Notes under the pieces: generated by a model | Database searches by the model: none | Told to the model about the DNA's origin: nothing | The model's input: the letters and a program-made list of their open reading frames with translations, nothing else | Assembly (NCBI GenBank): GCA_902766675.1 | Contig: CACXEN010000119.1 | Span: forward strand, 1 to 5,487 | DNA from: an uncultured Erysipelotrichaceae bacterium | GTDB taxonomy: Bacteria; Bacillota_I; Bacilli_A; Erysipelotrichales; Erysipelotrichaceae | Direction of reading: 5' to 3' | DNA length: 5,487 nt | In this document: piece by piece, positions 1 to 4,475 of the stretch | Layout: each line of letters opens with the position of its first letter | How positions within the stretch are numbered: the first letter of the stretch is position 1 | Made by a program: the position numbers and the translations under genes

Positions 1-518
1 CCAATGAAAATTGTTAGAAGGGAATATGTATCTCCACCATTTGTGGCCATCCAGCCAGTAGCTGTACCAGATAAAGATAATCCAATTAATACAACGATTG
101 GGCCAATGATTACAGTAGGCATTAACTTAGATACCCAAGCGCTACCAATCGCCTTTATTAATAAAGCAATAACCACATATACTAGGCCTGCAAATATGAT
201 ACCGATGATAACACCCCAATATCCATAGTTCATACCAATGATTGCTTGATAAGCACCTAAGAAGGTAAAGCTAGATCCTAGAAATACCGGACTCTTTCTT
301 TTTGTACACAAAATATAAACGATGGTTCCAATACCAGCTCCGAACAATGCTGCTGCAGGATCGAAGACAAGGGTAGTAGCTCCATCGCTTAGTGTGTAAT
401 TTGACATTAAAATTGGGACCAACAATGTTGCGGCCATAATCGCAATCATCTGTTGGAAAGCAAAAACAACGCTTTGCTTAAATGTAGGTCTATCGCCTAC
501 GTCATAAATAAGTTTCAT
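1..518 (-). CDS. uraA: Uracil permease, nucleobase:cation symporter-2 family (5' part; runs off the left edge)
   Basis: Membrane symporter that brings uracil into the cell with a cation, feeding UPRT-based salvage. The first 172 codons are present, out of the roughly 400-430 usual for the family. Translation from ATG 518 gives a short polar N-terminus (MKLIYDVGDRPT), a first membrane segment at about residues 14-38 (FQQMIAIMAATLLVPIL), a second at about 55-71, the family motif SPVFLGSSFTFLGAY at 76-90, and further hydrophobic segments at about 99-121 and 134-152. Spacing and motifs match E. coli UraA and Bacillus PyrP. The Glu/His residues that bind uracil in UraA lie beyond the window. The start is fixed by AAGGAGG six bases upstream. 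The gene has its own promoter and a PyrR attenuator, so it is predicted to be repressed when UMP is plentiful. Xanthine/uric acid permeases are related, but the PyrR leader argues for uracil. Confidence 0.93.
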   Translation of the reverse strand, partial: MKLIYDVGDRPTFKQSVVFAFQQMIAIMAATLLVPILMSNYTLSDGATTLVFDPAAALFGAGIGTIVYILCTKRKSPVFLGSSFTFLGAYQAIIGMNYGYWGVIIGIIFAGLVYVVIALLIKAIGSAWVSKLMPTVIIGPIVVLIGLSLSGTATGWMATNGGDTYSLLTIFI

Positions 519-524
519 AAGAAA

Positions 525-531
525 CCTCCTT
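525..531 (-). promoter_or_regulatory. Ribosome binding site of uraA
   Basis: On the minus strand AAGGAGG lies six bases before the ATG at 518. It is a full-strength Shine-Dalgarno sequence. It lies just past the leader terminator, so only antiterminated transcripts carry it. Confidence 0.9.
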
Positions 532-547
532 CCTTGTATTGCTTGGC

Positions 548-575
548 AAACAAAAACCTTGCCATAAGACAAGGT
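548..575 (-). terminator. Intrinsic (attenuator) terminator in the uraA leader
   Basis: On the minus strand ACCUUGUC (575-568) pairs with GGCAAGGU (563-556) around a UUAU loop, giving eight base pairs with one U-G. The T-run TTTTT-G-TTT follows (the 5' end of the run overlaps the stem). The hairpin lies between the PyrR-binding loop and the uraA RBS. Its first three stem bases (ACC, 575-573) are also needed by the antiterminator, so the two structures exclude each other. It would also end transcripts reading through from pyrR and the DUF523 gene. Confidence 0.88.
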
Positions 576-619
576 AAGATTACAAGGACATAATAAATCG
601 AATCCACTTTCACCTTACC
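573..619 (-). promoter_or_regulatory. Antiterminator helix of the uraA leader
   Basis: On the minus strand GGUAAGGU (619-612) can pair with AUCUUACC (580-573) over eight base pairs, one of them G-U. The left arm is made of the 3' side of the PyrR-binding hairpin. The right arm takes the first three bases of the terminator stem. This is the expected geometry for PyrR control: free RNA folds into the antiterminator, and PyrR holding the upstream hairpin frees the terminator. The pairing is read by eye; no folding energy was calculated. Confidence 0.75.
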
Positions 620-645
620 AATATCTCTGTATTGGACTTAAAGAT
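612..645 (-). promoter_or_regulatory. PyrR-binding RNA hairpin (anti-antiterminator) of uraA
   Basis: The minus-strand RNA forms a lower stem AUCUU/AAGGU, an asymmetric internal bulge (UAAGU opposite U), and a perfect upper stem CCAAUA/UAUUGG closed by the hexaloop CAGAGA. Known PyrR sites have a CNGNGA hexaloop and a conserved UUUAA-like bulge on the 5' side; here the 5' side reads UCUUUAAGUCC. The pyrR gene itself lies about 1 kb upstream. By homology with the Bacillus pyr operon, UMP (or UTP)-bound PyrR stabilises this hairpin and so blocks the antiterminator. Confidence 0.85.
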
Positions 646-663
646 TGCCGTGCAATTACCATT

Positions 664-691
664 ATCATACTGAAGTATTATTATTTGTCAA
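664..691 (-). promoter_or_regulatory. Sigma-A-type promoter of uraA, overlapping the end of the DUF523 gene
   Basis: On the minus strand a perfect -35 box TTGACA (691-686) is followed after 16 bp by TATGAT (669-664), five of six bases matching consensus. The -10 box contains the TGA stop of the upstream gene. Transcription would start near 657, about 12 bases before the PyrR-binding hairpin, giving a leader of about 139 nt. Position and strength suggest that uraA is transcribed separately and that the attenuator acts mainly on this short leader. Confidence 0.78.
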
Positions 692-1126
692 TAAAATTTG
701 TAATAATTCATCGATATCATTTTCAGTATATACTTTGATGCCATTTTCTTCTAATAATCGCGCTGTTATACCACTTCCATCGATGAGTGTTCCACTAAAT
801 GTGCCATCATAGATTTTGCCTTTACCACAAGATGGACTTTTGGCTTTTAATAGGGCATATTGCACATTATTCAATTGAGCATATGTAAGAGCTGTTTTAG
901 CACCTGTCATATATTGATATGTGACATCAACACCTTCTTTATTGATAATCGCATCCCCAACAATTTCAGCAGGTACTCTAGGTGTTGGTAGGCCACCCAT
1001 CTGTTCTGGGCAAATTGGAATCAGTGTACAATATTTTTTTAATTCATTCATTTCAGGTAATGCAAAACCTTCACCATCATAGCGACAACGTGCGCCAAGT
1101 AAGCAAGCGGAAATAAGTATATTCAT
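665..1126 (-). CDS. tudS: Short DUF523 protein, probable 2-thiouracil desulfurase
   Basis: A 153-residue single-domain DUF523 protein. Characterised members (TudS) use a [4Fe-4S] cluster held by three cysteines to remove sulfur from 2-thiouracil, giving uracil. Candidate ligands are visible: Cys8 in SACLLG, Cys39 in PICPEQMGG (37-45), and Cys100 in SPSCGKG (97-103). Glu41 and Ser97 sit where acid-base residues are expected. Cys14 and Cys33 are extra. There is no signal peptide or membrane segment, so it is cytoplasmic, and it lacks the DUF1722 domain that some longer relatives carry. Its ATG overlaps the pyrR TGA by ATGA, and GAGG lies seven bases upstream inside pyrR, so translation is probably coupled. 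Placement between pyrR and a uracil permease supports a role in uracil supply. Family membership is firm; the substrate is inferred from homologues and context. Confidence 0.85.
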   Translation of the reverse strand: MNILISACLLGARCRYDGEGFALPEMNELKKYCTLIPICPEQMGGLPTPRVPAEIVGDAIINKEGVDVTYQYMTGAKTALTYAQLNNVQYALLKAKSPSCGKGKIYDGTFSGTLIDGSGITARLLEENGIKVYTENDIDELLQILLTNNNTSV

Positions 1127-1674
1127 TGTTGTACCTCACAGATTTCAACATTTGTTTTATCATCAATAGGCATTAAGTTAACCTTTATGATTTCATCAAG
1201 GGAAGTAGGAACATTTTTACCAATAAAGTCTGGACGAATTGGTAATTCTCTATGTCCACGATCTACAAGTATTGCCAAAGATACACGAGAAGGGCGACCT
1301 ACATCAAAGATTGCATCTATAGCAGCACGAACAGTTCTGCCTGTATATAACACATCATCCACAAGAACAACTTCTTTATCATTGATATCAAAATCAAATT
1401 GTGGCGTTTTTACTTGTGGGTGAGTCGCAACTTTTTCTAAATCATCGCGGTAGTATTTAATATTTAATGAAGTAAGTATTGTTTCTTTATTGGCAATCTT
1501 TTTGATATTGGCATGAATCTCATTTGCGATAAGAACACCACGTGTCTCAATACCTACTAATACTAATCTATCTAAATCAATTTTCTTTTCTATTATTTCA
1601 TACGAAAGACGCATCAATGTACGATGAATTGTGTCTTCATCCATAATTTGAACTTTTGGTCGTAGATTTTTCAT
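1123..1674 (-). CDS. pyrR: PyrR: pyrimidine operon attenuation protein / uracil phosphoribosyltransferase
   Basis: A 183-residue cytoplasmic RNA-binding regulator that senses UMP/UTP and binds pyr leader hairpins to favour termination; the family also has some UPRT activity. The length matches Bacillus PyrR (about 180). Conserved blocks are LVGIETRGV (39-47), YYRDDL (74-79), the PRPP-binding loop VVLVDDVLYTGRT (102-114), DVGRPS (124-129), LVDRGHRELPIRPD (136-149), and IGKNVPTS (151-158). The start at 1674 has a moderate RBS, AAGGAT, about 11 bases upstream; the reading frame and N-terminal alignment support it. It is the first gene of a minus-strand unit and is coupled by ATGA to the DUF523 gene. 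Its likely target is the hairpin before uraA. No PyrR hairpin was found ahead of pyrR itself, unlike in Bacillus subtilis. Confidence 0.97.
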   Translation of the reverse strand: MKNLRPKVQIMDEDTIHRTLMRLSYEIIEKKIDLDRLVLVGIETRGVLIANEIHANIKKIANKETILTSLNIKYYRDDLEKVATHPQVKTPQFDFDINDKEVVLVDDVLYTGRTVRAAIDAIFDVGRPSRVSLAILVDRGHRELPIRPDFIGKNVPTSLDEIIKVNLMPIDDKTNVEICEVQQ

Positions 1675-1685
1675 ATACTATTCAA

Positions 1686-1733
1686 TCCTTTATCTAATAC
1701 TATCATTAAATACCAACAAGTAGAATAATTCCA
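1686..1733 (-). promoter_or_regulatory. Possible pyrR promoter and RBS region
   Basis: On the minus strand TTTAAT (1710-1705, five of six to the -10 consensus) lies 17 bp after TGGAAT (1733-1728, only three of six to the -35 consensus). A start near 1698 would give a leader of about 24 nt that includes the AAGGAT RBS (1690-1685). This is the best candidate seen in the gap but it is weak. A TTGTTG box nearby has no -10 that would leave the RBS in the transcript. Confidence 0.3.
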
Positions 1734-1796
1734 TGCATCTTTAGCGTGTGATAAAAAAGAAAGATAGAATTTGATTTATCTTGTTTGGGAATTATT
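1724..1796. repeat. Spaced inverted repeat in the pyrR-upp divergent region
   Basis: AATAATTCC (1724-1732) and its exact reverse complement GGAATTATT (1788-1796) are separated by 55 bp. The left arm covers the candidate pyrR -35 and the right arm lies in the upp promoter. This could be a pair of operator half-sites, or chance in AT-rich DNA. Confidence 0.3.
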
Positions 1797-1811
1797 ATTC
1801 TATGCTAAAAT
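1771..1811 (+). promoter_or_regulatory. Promoter region of upp (two overlapping candidates)
   Basis: Two sigma-A-like candidates are visible. One is TTGATT (1771-1776), a 16-bp spacer, then TATTAT (1793-1798). The other is an extended -10, TG-C-TAAAAT (1803-1811), with TTGTTT (1781-1786) at a long 19-bp spacing. Either would give a short leader of about 16-29 nt containing the upp RBS, with no room for an attenuator. Which one is used cannot be settled by reading. Confidence 0.55.
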
Positions 1812-1820
1812 CAAAGAAAA

Positions 1821-1827
1821 AAAGGAG
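1821..1827 (+). promoter_or_regulatory. Ribosome binding site fixing the upp start
   Basis: AAAGGAG lies six bases before ATG 1834. It decides for this start over an in-frame ATG at 1771, which would add 21 residues without homology to UPRT and would lie inside the promoter. Confidence 0.88.
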
Positions 1828-1833
1828 ACAAGT

Positions 1834-2508
1834 ATGAAAAAAGTCACAGAGAATGTAATCAGTTTTGAAGAACACCCACTAGTAGCACATAAAATTACTA
1901 AATTAAGAGATATTAATACTGGTTCAAAAGAATTTGGTGAAATTATTACTGAGTTAACGATTCTTATGGGATATGAAGCTTTGTCCGATTTAAAAACGAA
2001 GATGATAGAAGTGGAAGCACCATTAACCACAATGGAGTCCCTTGTATTAGATGAAACATTTACAATTATTCCTATCTTACGTGCTGGCTTAGGCATGGTA
2101 GAAGGATTAAAGACATTACTTCCAACTGCACGAGTAGGACATGTTGGTTTATATCGTGACCAAGAAACACTAGAACCTGTGACTTATTATTATAAGATGC
2201 CAGAAAATGTTGAAGGATGTCCTGCCATCATTGTTGATCCAGCTCTTGCGACAGGTGGTAGTATTGATGCAACAATTGATTATTTGAAAAAAGATGGTTT
2301 TGAAAAAATCAAAGTGATGAGTATATTTACATCTGATGTAGGCGCAACAAGACTATTAGAACATCATCCAGATGTACAAATTTATACAGCCCAATATATA
2401 CCAGGTGGATTGAATGAGGATGGTTTTATCGTAACTGCGGCAGGAGATATTGGTGATCGTATCAATGGAACATTTGGCTATAGAAATGCGAAACCTGCAA
2501 AGCCATGA
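1834..2508 (+). CDS. upp: Uracil phosphoribosyltransferase
   Basis: A cytoplasmic salvage enzyme: uracil + PRPP gives UMP + PPi. The protein has 224 residues against about 208-210 usually. Recognised blocks are HPLVAHKITKLRD (14-26), NTGSKEF (28-34), IPILRAGLGMV (79-89), VGHVGLYRD (101-109), and the PRPP loop VDPALATGGS (134-143). The C-terminal uracil-binding segment is altered: residues 199-209 read IVTAAGDIGDR where family members typically have IVPGLGDAGDR, and the preceding part reads QYIPGGLNE instead of an ALDEKLNE-like stretch. About 12 residues (FGYRNAKPAKP and neighbours) extend past the usual NGT/FGT end. Core catalytic motifs are intact, so activity is likely. It is divergent from pyrR, and nadK follows 14 bp later, suggesting cotranscription. 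The product UMP is the ligand through which PyrR would repress uraA. Confidence 0.94.
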   Translation: MKKVTENVISFEEHPLVAHKITKLRDINTGSKEFGEIITELTILMGYEALSDLKTKMIEVEAPLTTMESLVLDETFTIIPILRAGLGMVEGLKTLLPTARVGHVGLYRDQETLEPVTYYYKMPENVEGCPAIIVDPALATGGSIDATIDYLKKDGFEKIKVMSIFTSDVGATRLLEHHPDVQIYTAQYIPGGLNEDGFIVTAAGDIGDRINGTFGYRNAKPAKP

Positions 2509-2522
2509 TAAAATAAACGCAT

Positions 2523-3278
2523 ATGAGATTATATATAGTTCCAAATATTAATAAAGATACAACAAATGAAGTACTTGATTTTGTGCAAACTTATATGACA
2601 AATCATGGACATACTTTTGTGTTGGATGAATCAGAAGGTACAATTCTACCGAATGATGATCAATATGATGCAGTCCTTGCCTTAGGTGGGGATGGTACAT
2701 TTCTAAGAGGTGCACGAATTGCATATCATTTTAATAAACCAATTATGGGCATTAATACTGGTACAGAAGGTAGATTGATGGAAATAGATTTAGAAAACTA
2801 TCAAGATTTATTCCCAAAATGGATTGAAAATGACTTAGCGATTCGCACATTAGAATGTCCTTTAATACATTATGTCCTTCCAAATTCAAAAGGAGGTGTC
2901 GCAATCAATGAAGTAGCTTGTACAATATTAACAAGTGTGACGCATTTTGATTTAATTAATGCGAAAAATAGAGTTGTTTATGCAACAAGAGCTTCAGGTA
3001 TTCTATTGTGTTCACCAATTGGCTCAACAGGATATAATCTATCTGCTGGTGGGGCTGTATTAAGTCATACATTAGATGCATTTGAAGTAACACCAATATG
3101 TTCATTTAGTGGAGATAAATATAGTAAAATCATTCGCACAGATTCTACTTATACACTAACAAGTGATAAAGCAGTTTATGTGTCAGTAGATGGAGAAGAT
3201 GCGATTACAATAAATGAAAATGAAAAGATTATGTTTGATAAGGCAGAAAGACCACTGCTATTACAAAAGATTGCATAA
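2523..3278 (+). CDS. nadK: NAD kinase family protein (divergent)
   Basis: Probably phosphorylates NAD to NADP in the cytoplasm using ATP or polyphosphate. The 251 residues fit the short Gram-positive NADKs. Visible motifs are LALGGDGTFLRGA (52-64, with catalytic-type Asp57), GINTGT (76-81), INE (128-130), SPIGSTGYNLSAGG (164-177), VTPICSFS (189-196), and VSVDGE (220-225). Several usually conserved positions differ: GTEGRL replaces GTLGFL, ASG (157-159) replaces the GDG or SDG before the glycine-rich loop, and IGSTGY replaces TGSTAY. It may therefore be a specialised paralogue. The start is the first ATG 14 bp after upp; no Shine-Dalgarno sequence is visible there, so translation may depend on coupling from upp. 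It is followed by the STAS-HAD gene after 61 bp. The family call is firm; substrate preference is uncertain. Confidence 0.88.
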   Translation: MRLYIVPNINKDTTNEVLDFVQTYMTNHGHTFVLDESEGTILPNDDQYDAVLALGGDGTFLRGARIAYHFNKPIMGINTGTEGRLMEIDLENYQDLFPKWIENDLAIRTLECPLIHYVLPNSKGGVAINEVACTILTSVTHFDLINAKNRVVYATRASGILLCSPIGSTGYNLSAGGAVLSHTLDAFEVTPICSFSGDKYSKIIRTDSTYTLTSDKAVYVSVDGEDAITINENEKIMFDKAERPLLLQKIA

Positions 3279-3288
3279 TCTTTTTTTT
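3265..3288 (+). terminator. Possible weak terminator at the end of nadK
   Basis: AAAAGATT (3265-3272) pairs perfectly with AATCTTTT (3277-3284) around a GCAT loop, and the T-run spans 3281-3288. The hairpin overlaps the nadK stop codon. The stem has a single G-C pair, so it is probably leaky at best. Confidence 0.35.
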
Positions 3289-3339
3289 ACTTTTCCATCT
3301 TTAAGAGTAAAAATGTGATATCGTAATGTTAGAGGTAGT

Positions 3340-4434
3340 ATGTTAAAAGTAGCAACAAATAAAGATAATCAAGAGCTTCATATCGTATTAGAAGGGCGAA
3401 TCGATTCTAATACAGCTTTGCAATTTGAAGATGCAGTCAAAGAATATTTCCAAAATAAATTCATCAGTGTGAATTTAGATTGTGAGAAATTAGATTTCAT
3501 CTCTTCAGCAGGGCTACGTGTTTTATTGCAGATGCGTAAGGCATTTGGTGAATATGTTCCAATTAAAGCATTTCATGTAAATGAAGGCGTAAAATCTGTA
3601 TTTGATTTAACTGGTTTTGAAGATGTCATTACAATTGCAAGTATGCAAGAAGCATCTAGCAAAAAGATCAAAGCAGTATTCTTTGATGTGGATGGAACAT
3701 TATTATCACAAAAAACAAAACAAGTTCCAGAAAGCACAAAAGAAGCATTGGCTTTACTTAGAAAAAATGGCATCATGACAATTATCTGCACTGGTAGAAT
3801 GATTGCGGAATTAGAAAATCTTCCAGTCATGGAATTACCATTTGATGGCTATTTAACACTCAATGGAAATTTATGTCTAGATAAGAATAAAAAGATGTTT
3901 GCAGGTAATGAAATTGCGCCACAAGAAGTTGAAGTATTAGTACGTATCTTTAAAGCAAGTAAAATTCCATTTGTATTAAATGGAGCTGAAAAAAGATATA
4001 TCAATTATGTAGATAATGTGGTGATTGATACCCAAGCTAGCACAAATGGCACAATTCCAGATATTGGAGAATATTCCGGTGAAAAGATTTATCAATGTCT
4101 AGCATTTGTGCATGATAAAGAAAGATTGATGCTAGATAATATGCTAGATGAATGTAGTATCACATCTTGGAATGATACAGGTATCGATATCATTTCTAAG
4201 CAAGGTGGTAAAGCCCATGGCATTGAAAAATTCTTAATCCAATATAATTTAAGACGTGGAGAAACAATGGCATTTGGGGATGGAGAAAATGACATGGATA
4301 TGATCCAATATGTCGGTGTTGGTGTTGCAATGGGTAATGCGATTAATGATTTAAAGAAAGCCGCCGATTATGTAACAACTGATATCGATGATGATGGCAT
4401 CTATAATGCCTTAAAACATTTCGAACTTATATAA
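3340..4434 (+). CDS. STAS domain - Cof-type HAD hydrolase fusion protein
   Basis: A 364-residue cytoplasmic two-domain protein. Residues 1-103 form a complete STAS (SpoIIAA/RsbV-like) domain: VLEGRIDSNTA (16-26), the phospho-loop region LDFISSAGLRVLL (51-63; candidate Ser55/Ser56), and a C-terminal VKSVFDLTGFEDVITI (84-99). A short linker (EASSKK, 104-109) leads to a HAD phosphatase with a C2 cap: motif I DVDGT (116-120, nucleophile Asp116, acid-base Asp118), motif II CTGR (150-153), motif III Lys291 in GGKAHG, and motif IV GDGENDMDM (313-321). Such Cof-like enzymes usually dephosphorylate sugar phosphates or cofactors such as FMN or PLP; the substrate here is unknown. The start at 3340 has AGAGG four bases before it. 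ATG 3643 could start the HAD alone but has no RBS, so a fused product is favoured. A strong terminator follows the stop. Confidence 0.9.
   Translation: MLKVATNKDNQELHIVLEGRIDSNTALQFEDAVKEYFQNKFISVNLDCEKLDFISSAGLRVLLQMRKAFGEYVPIKAFHVNEGVKSVFDLTGFEDVITIASMQEASSKKIKAVFFDVDGTLLSQKTKQVPESTKEALALLRKNGIMTIICTGRMIAELENLPVMELPFDGYLTLNGNLCLDKNKKMFAGNEIAPQEVEVLVRIFKASKIPFVLNGAEKRYINYVDNVVIDTQASTNGTIPDIGEYSGEKIYQCLAFVHDKERLMLDNMLDECSITSWNDTGIDIISKQGGKAHGIEKFLIQYNLRRGETMAFGDGENDMDMIQYVGVGVAMGNAINDLKKAADYVTTDIDDDGIYNALKHFELI
4379..4407 (+). promoter_or_regulatory. Candidate promoter inside the STAS-HAD gene for the SDR gene
   Basis: A perfect TATAAT (4402-4407) lies 17 bp after CTGATA (4379-4384, four of six to TTGACA). 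A start near 4414 would produce a leader of about 60 nt containing the hairpin at 4436-4464. It lies in coding sequence and may be chance, but the downstream gene otherwise has no room for a promoter after the terminator. Confidence 0.35.
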
Positions 4435-4435
4435 A

Positions 4436-4464
4436 AAAAACTTGCGAAATATACGCAAGTTTTT
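4436..4464 (+). terminator. Intrinsic terminator after the STAS-HAD gene
   Basis: A perfect 11-bp stem, AAAAACTTGCG (4436-4446) with CGCAAGTTTTT (4454-4464), closes a seven-base AAATATA loop. The T-run forms the 3' arm and the A-run before the stem makes it potentially bidirectional. It starts one base after the stop codon and ends 11 bp before the next start codon, so it may act as an attenuator for that gene too. Confidence 0.82.
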
Positions 4465-4475
4465 AAAATGAAAGT

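Noticed and set aside
4..228. Plus-strand open frame of 74 codons with an early ATG
   Set aside because: It lies wholly opposite the uracil permease, which is supported by homology, a promoter and an RBS. The frame has no RBS of its own and its peptide has no recognisable family.
1753..1782. Minus-strand hairpin AAGATA/TATCTT followed by a T-rich run
   Set aside because: The stem has six pairs with a single G-C and a ten-base loop, and there is no gene it would terminate. Probably AT-rich chance.
1771..1833. Upstream ATG 1771 as the upp start (21 extra residues)
   Set aside because: The extra residues do not match UPRT, the region overlaps candidate promoter boxes, and AAAGGAG at 1821-1827 points to ATG 1834.
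1675..1833. A PyrR-type attenuator ahead of pyrR or upp
   Set aside because: No CNGNGA hexaloop hairpin was found on either strand of the gap, and the predicted leaders are too short.
3286..3313. Possible promoter TTTACT-16-TAAAAA ahead of the STAS-HAD gene
   Set aside because: Both boxes match only four of six bases in a very AT-rich gap, so it cannot be told from background.
3643..3645. Internal ATG as the start of a separate HAD protein
   Set aside because: It has no Shine-Dalgarno sequence upstream, and the STAS domain before it is complete and in frame, so one fused protein is more likely.
3573..3830. Minus-strand open frame of 85 codons across the STAS-HAD junction
   Set aside because: It is antisense to two well-conserved domains, has no upstream RBS, and shows no recognisable motif. 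The same applies to the minus-strand frames at 1800-2096, 2356-2544 and 4092-4295 and the plus-strand frame at 1187-1423.
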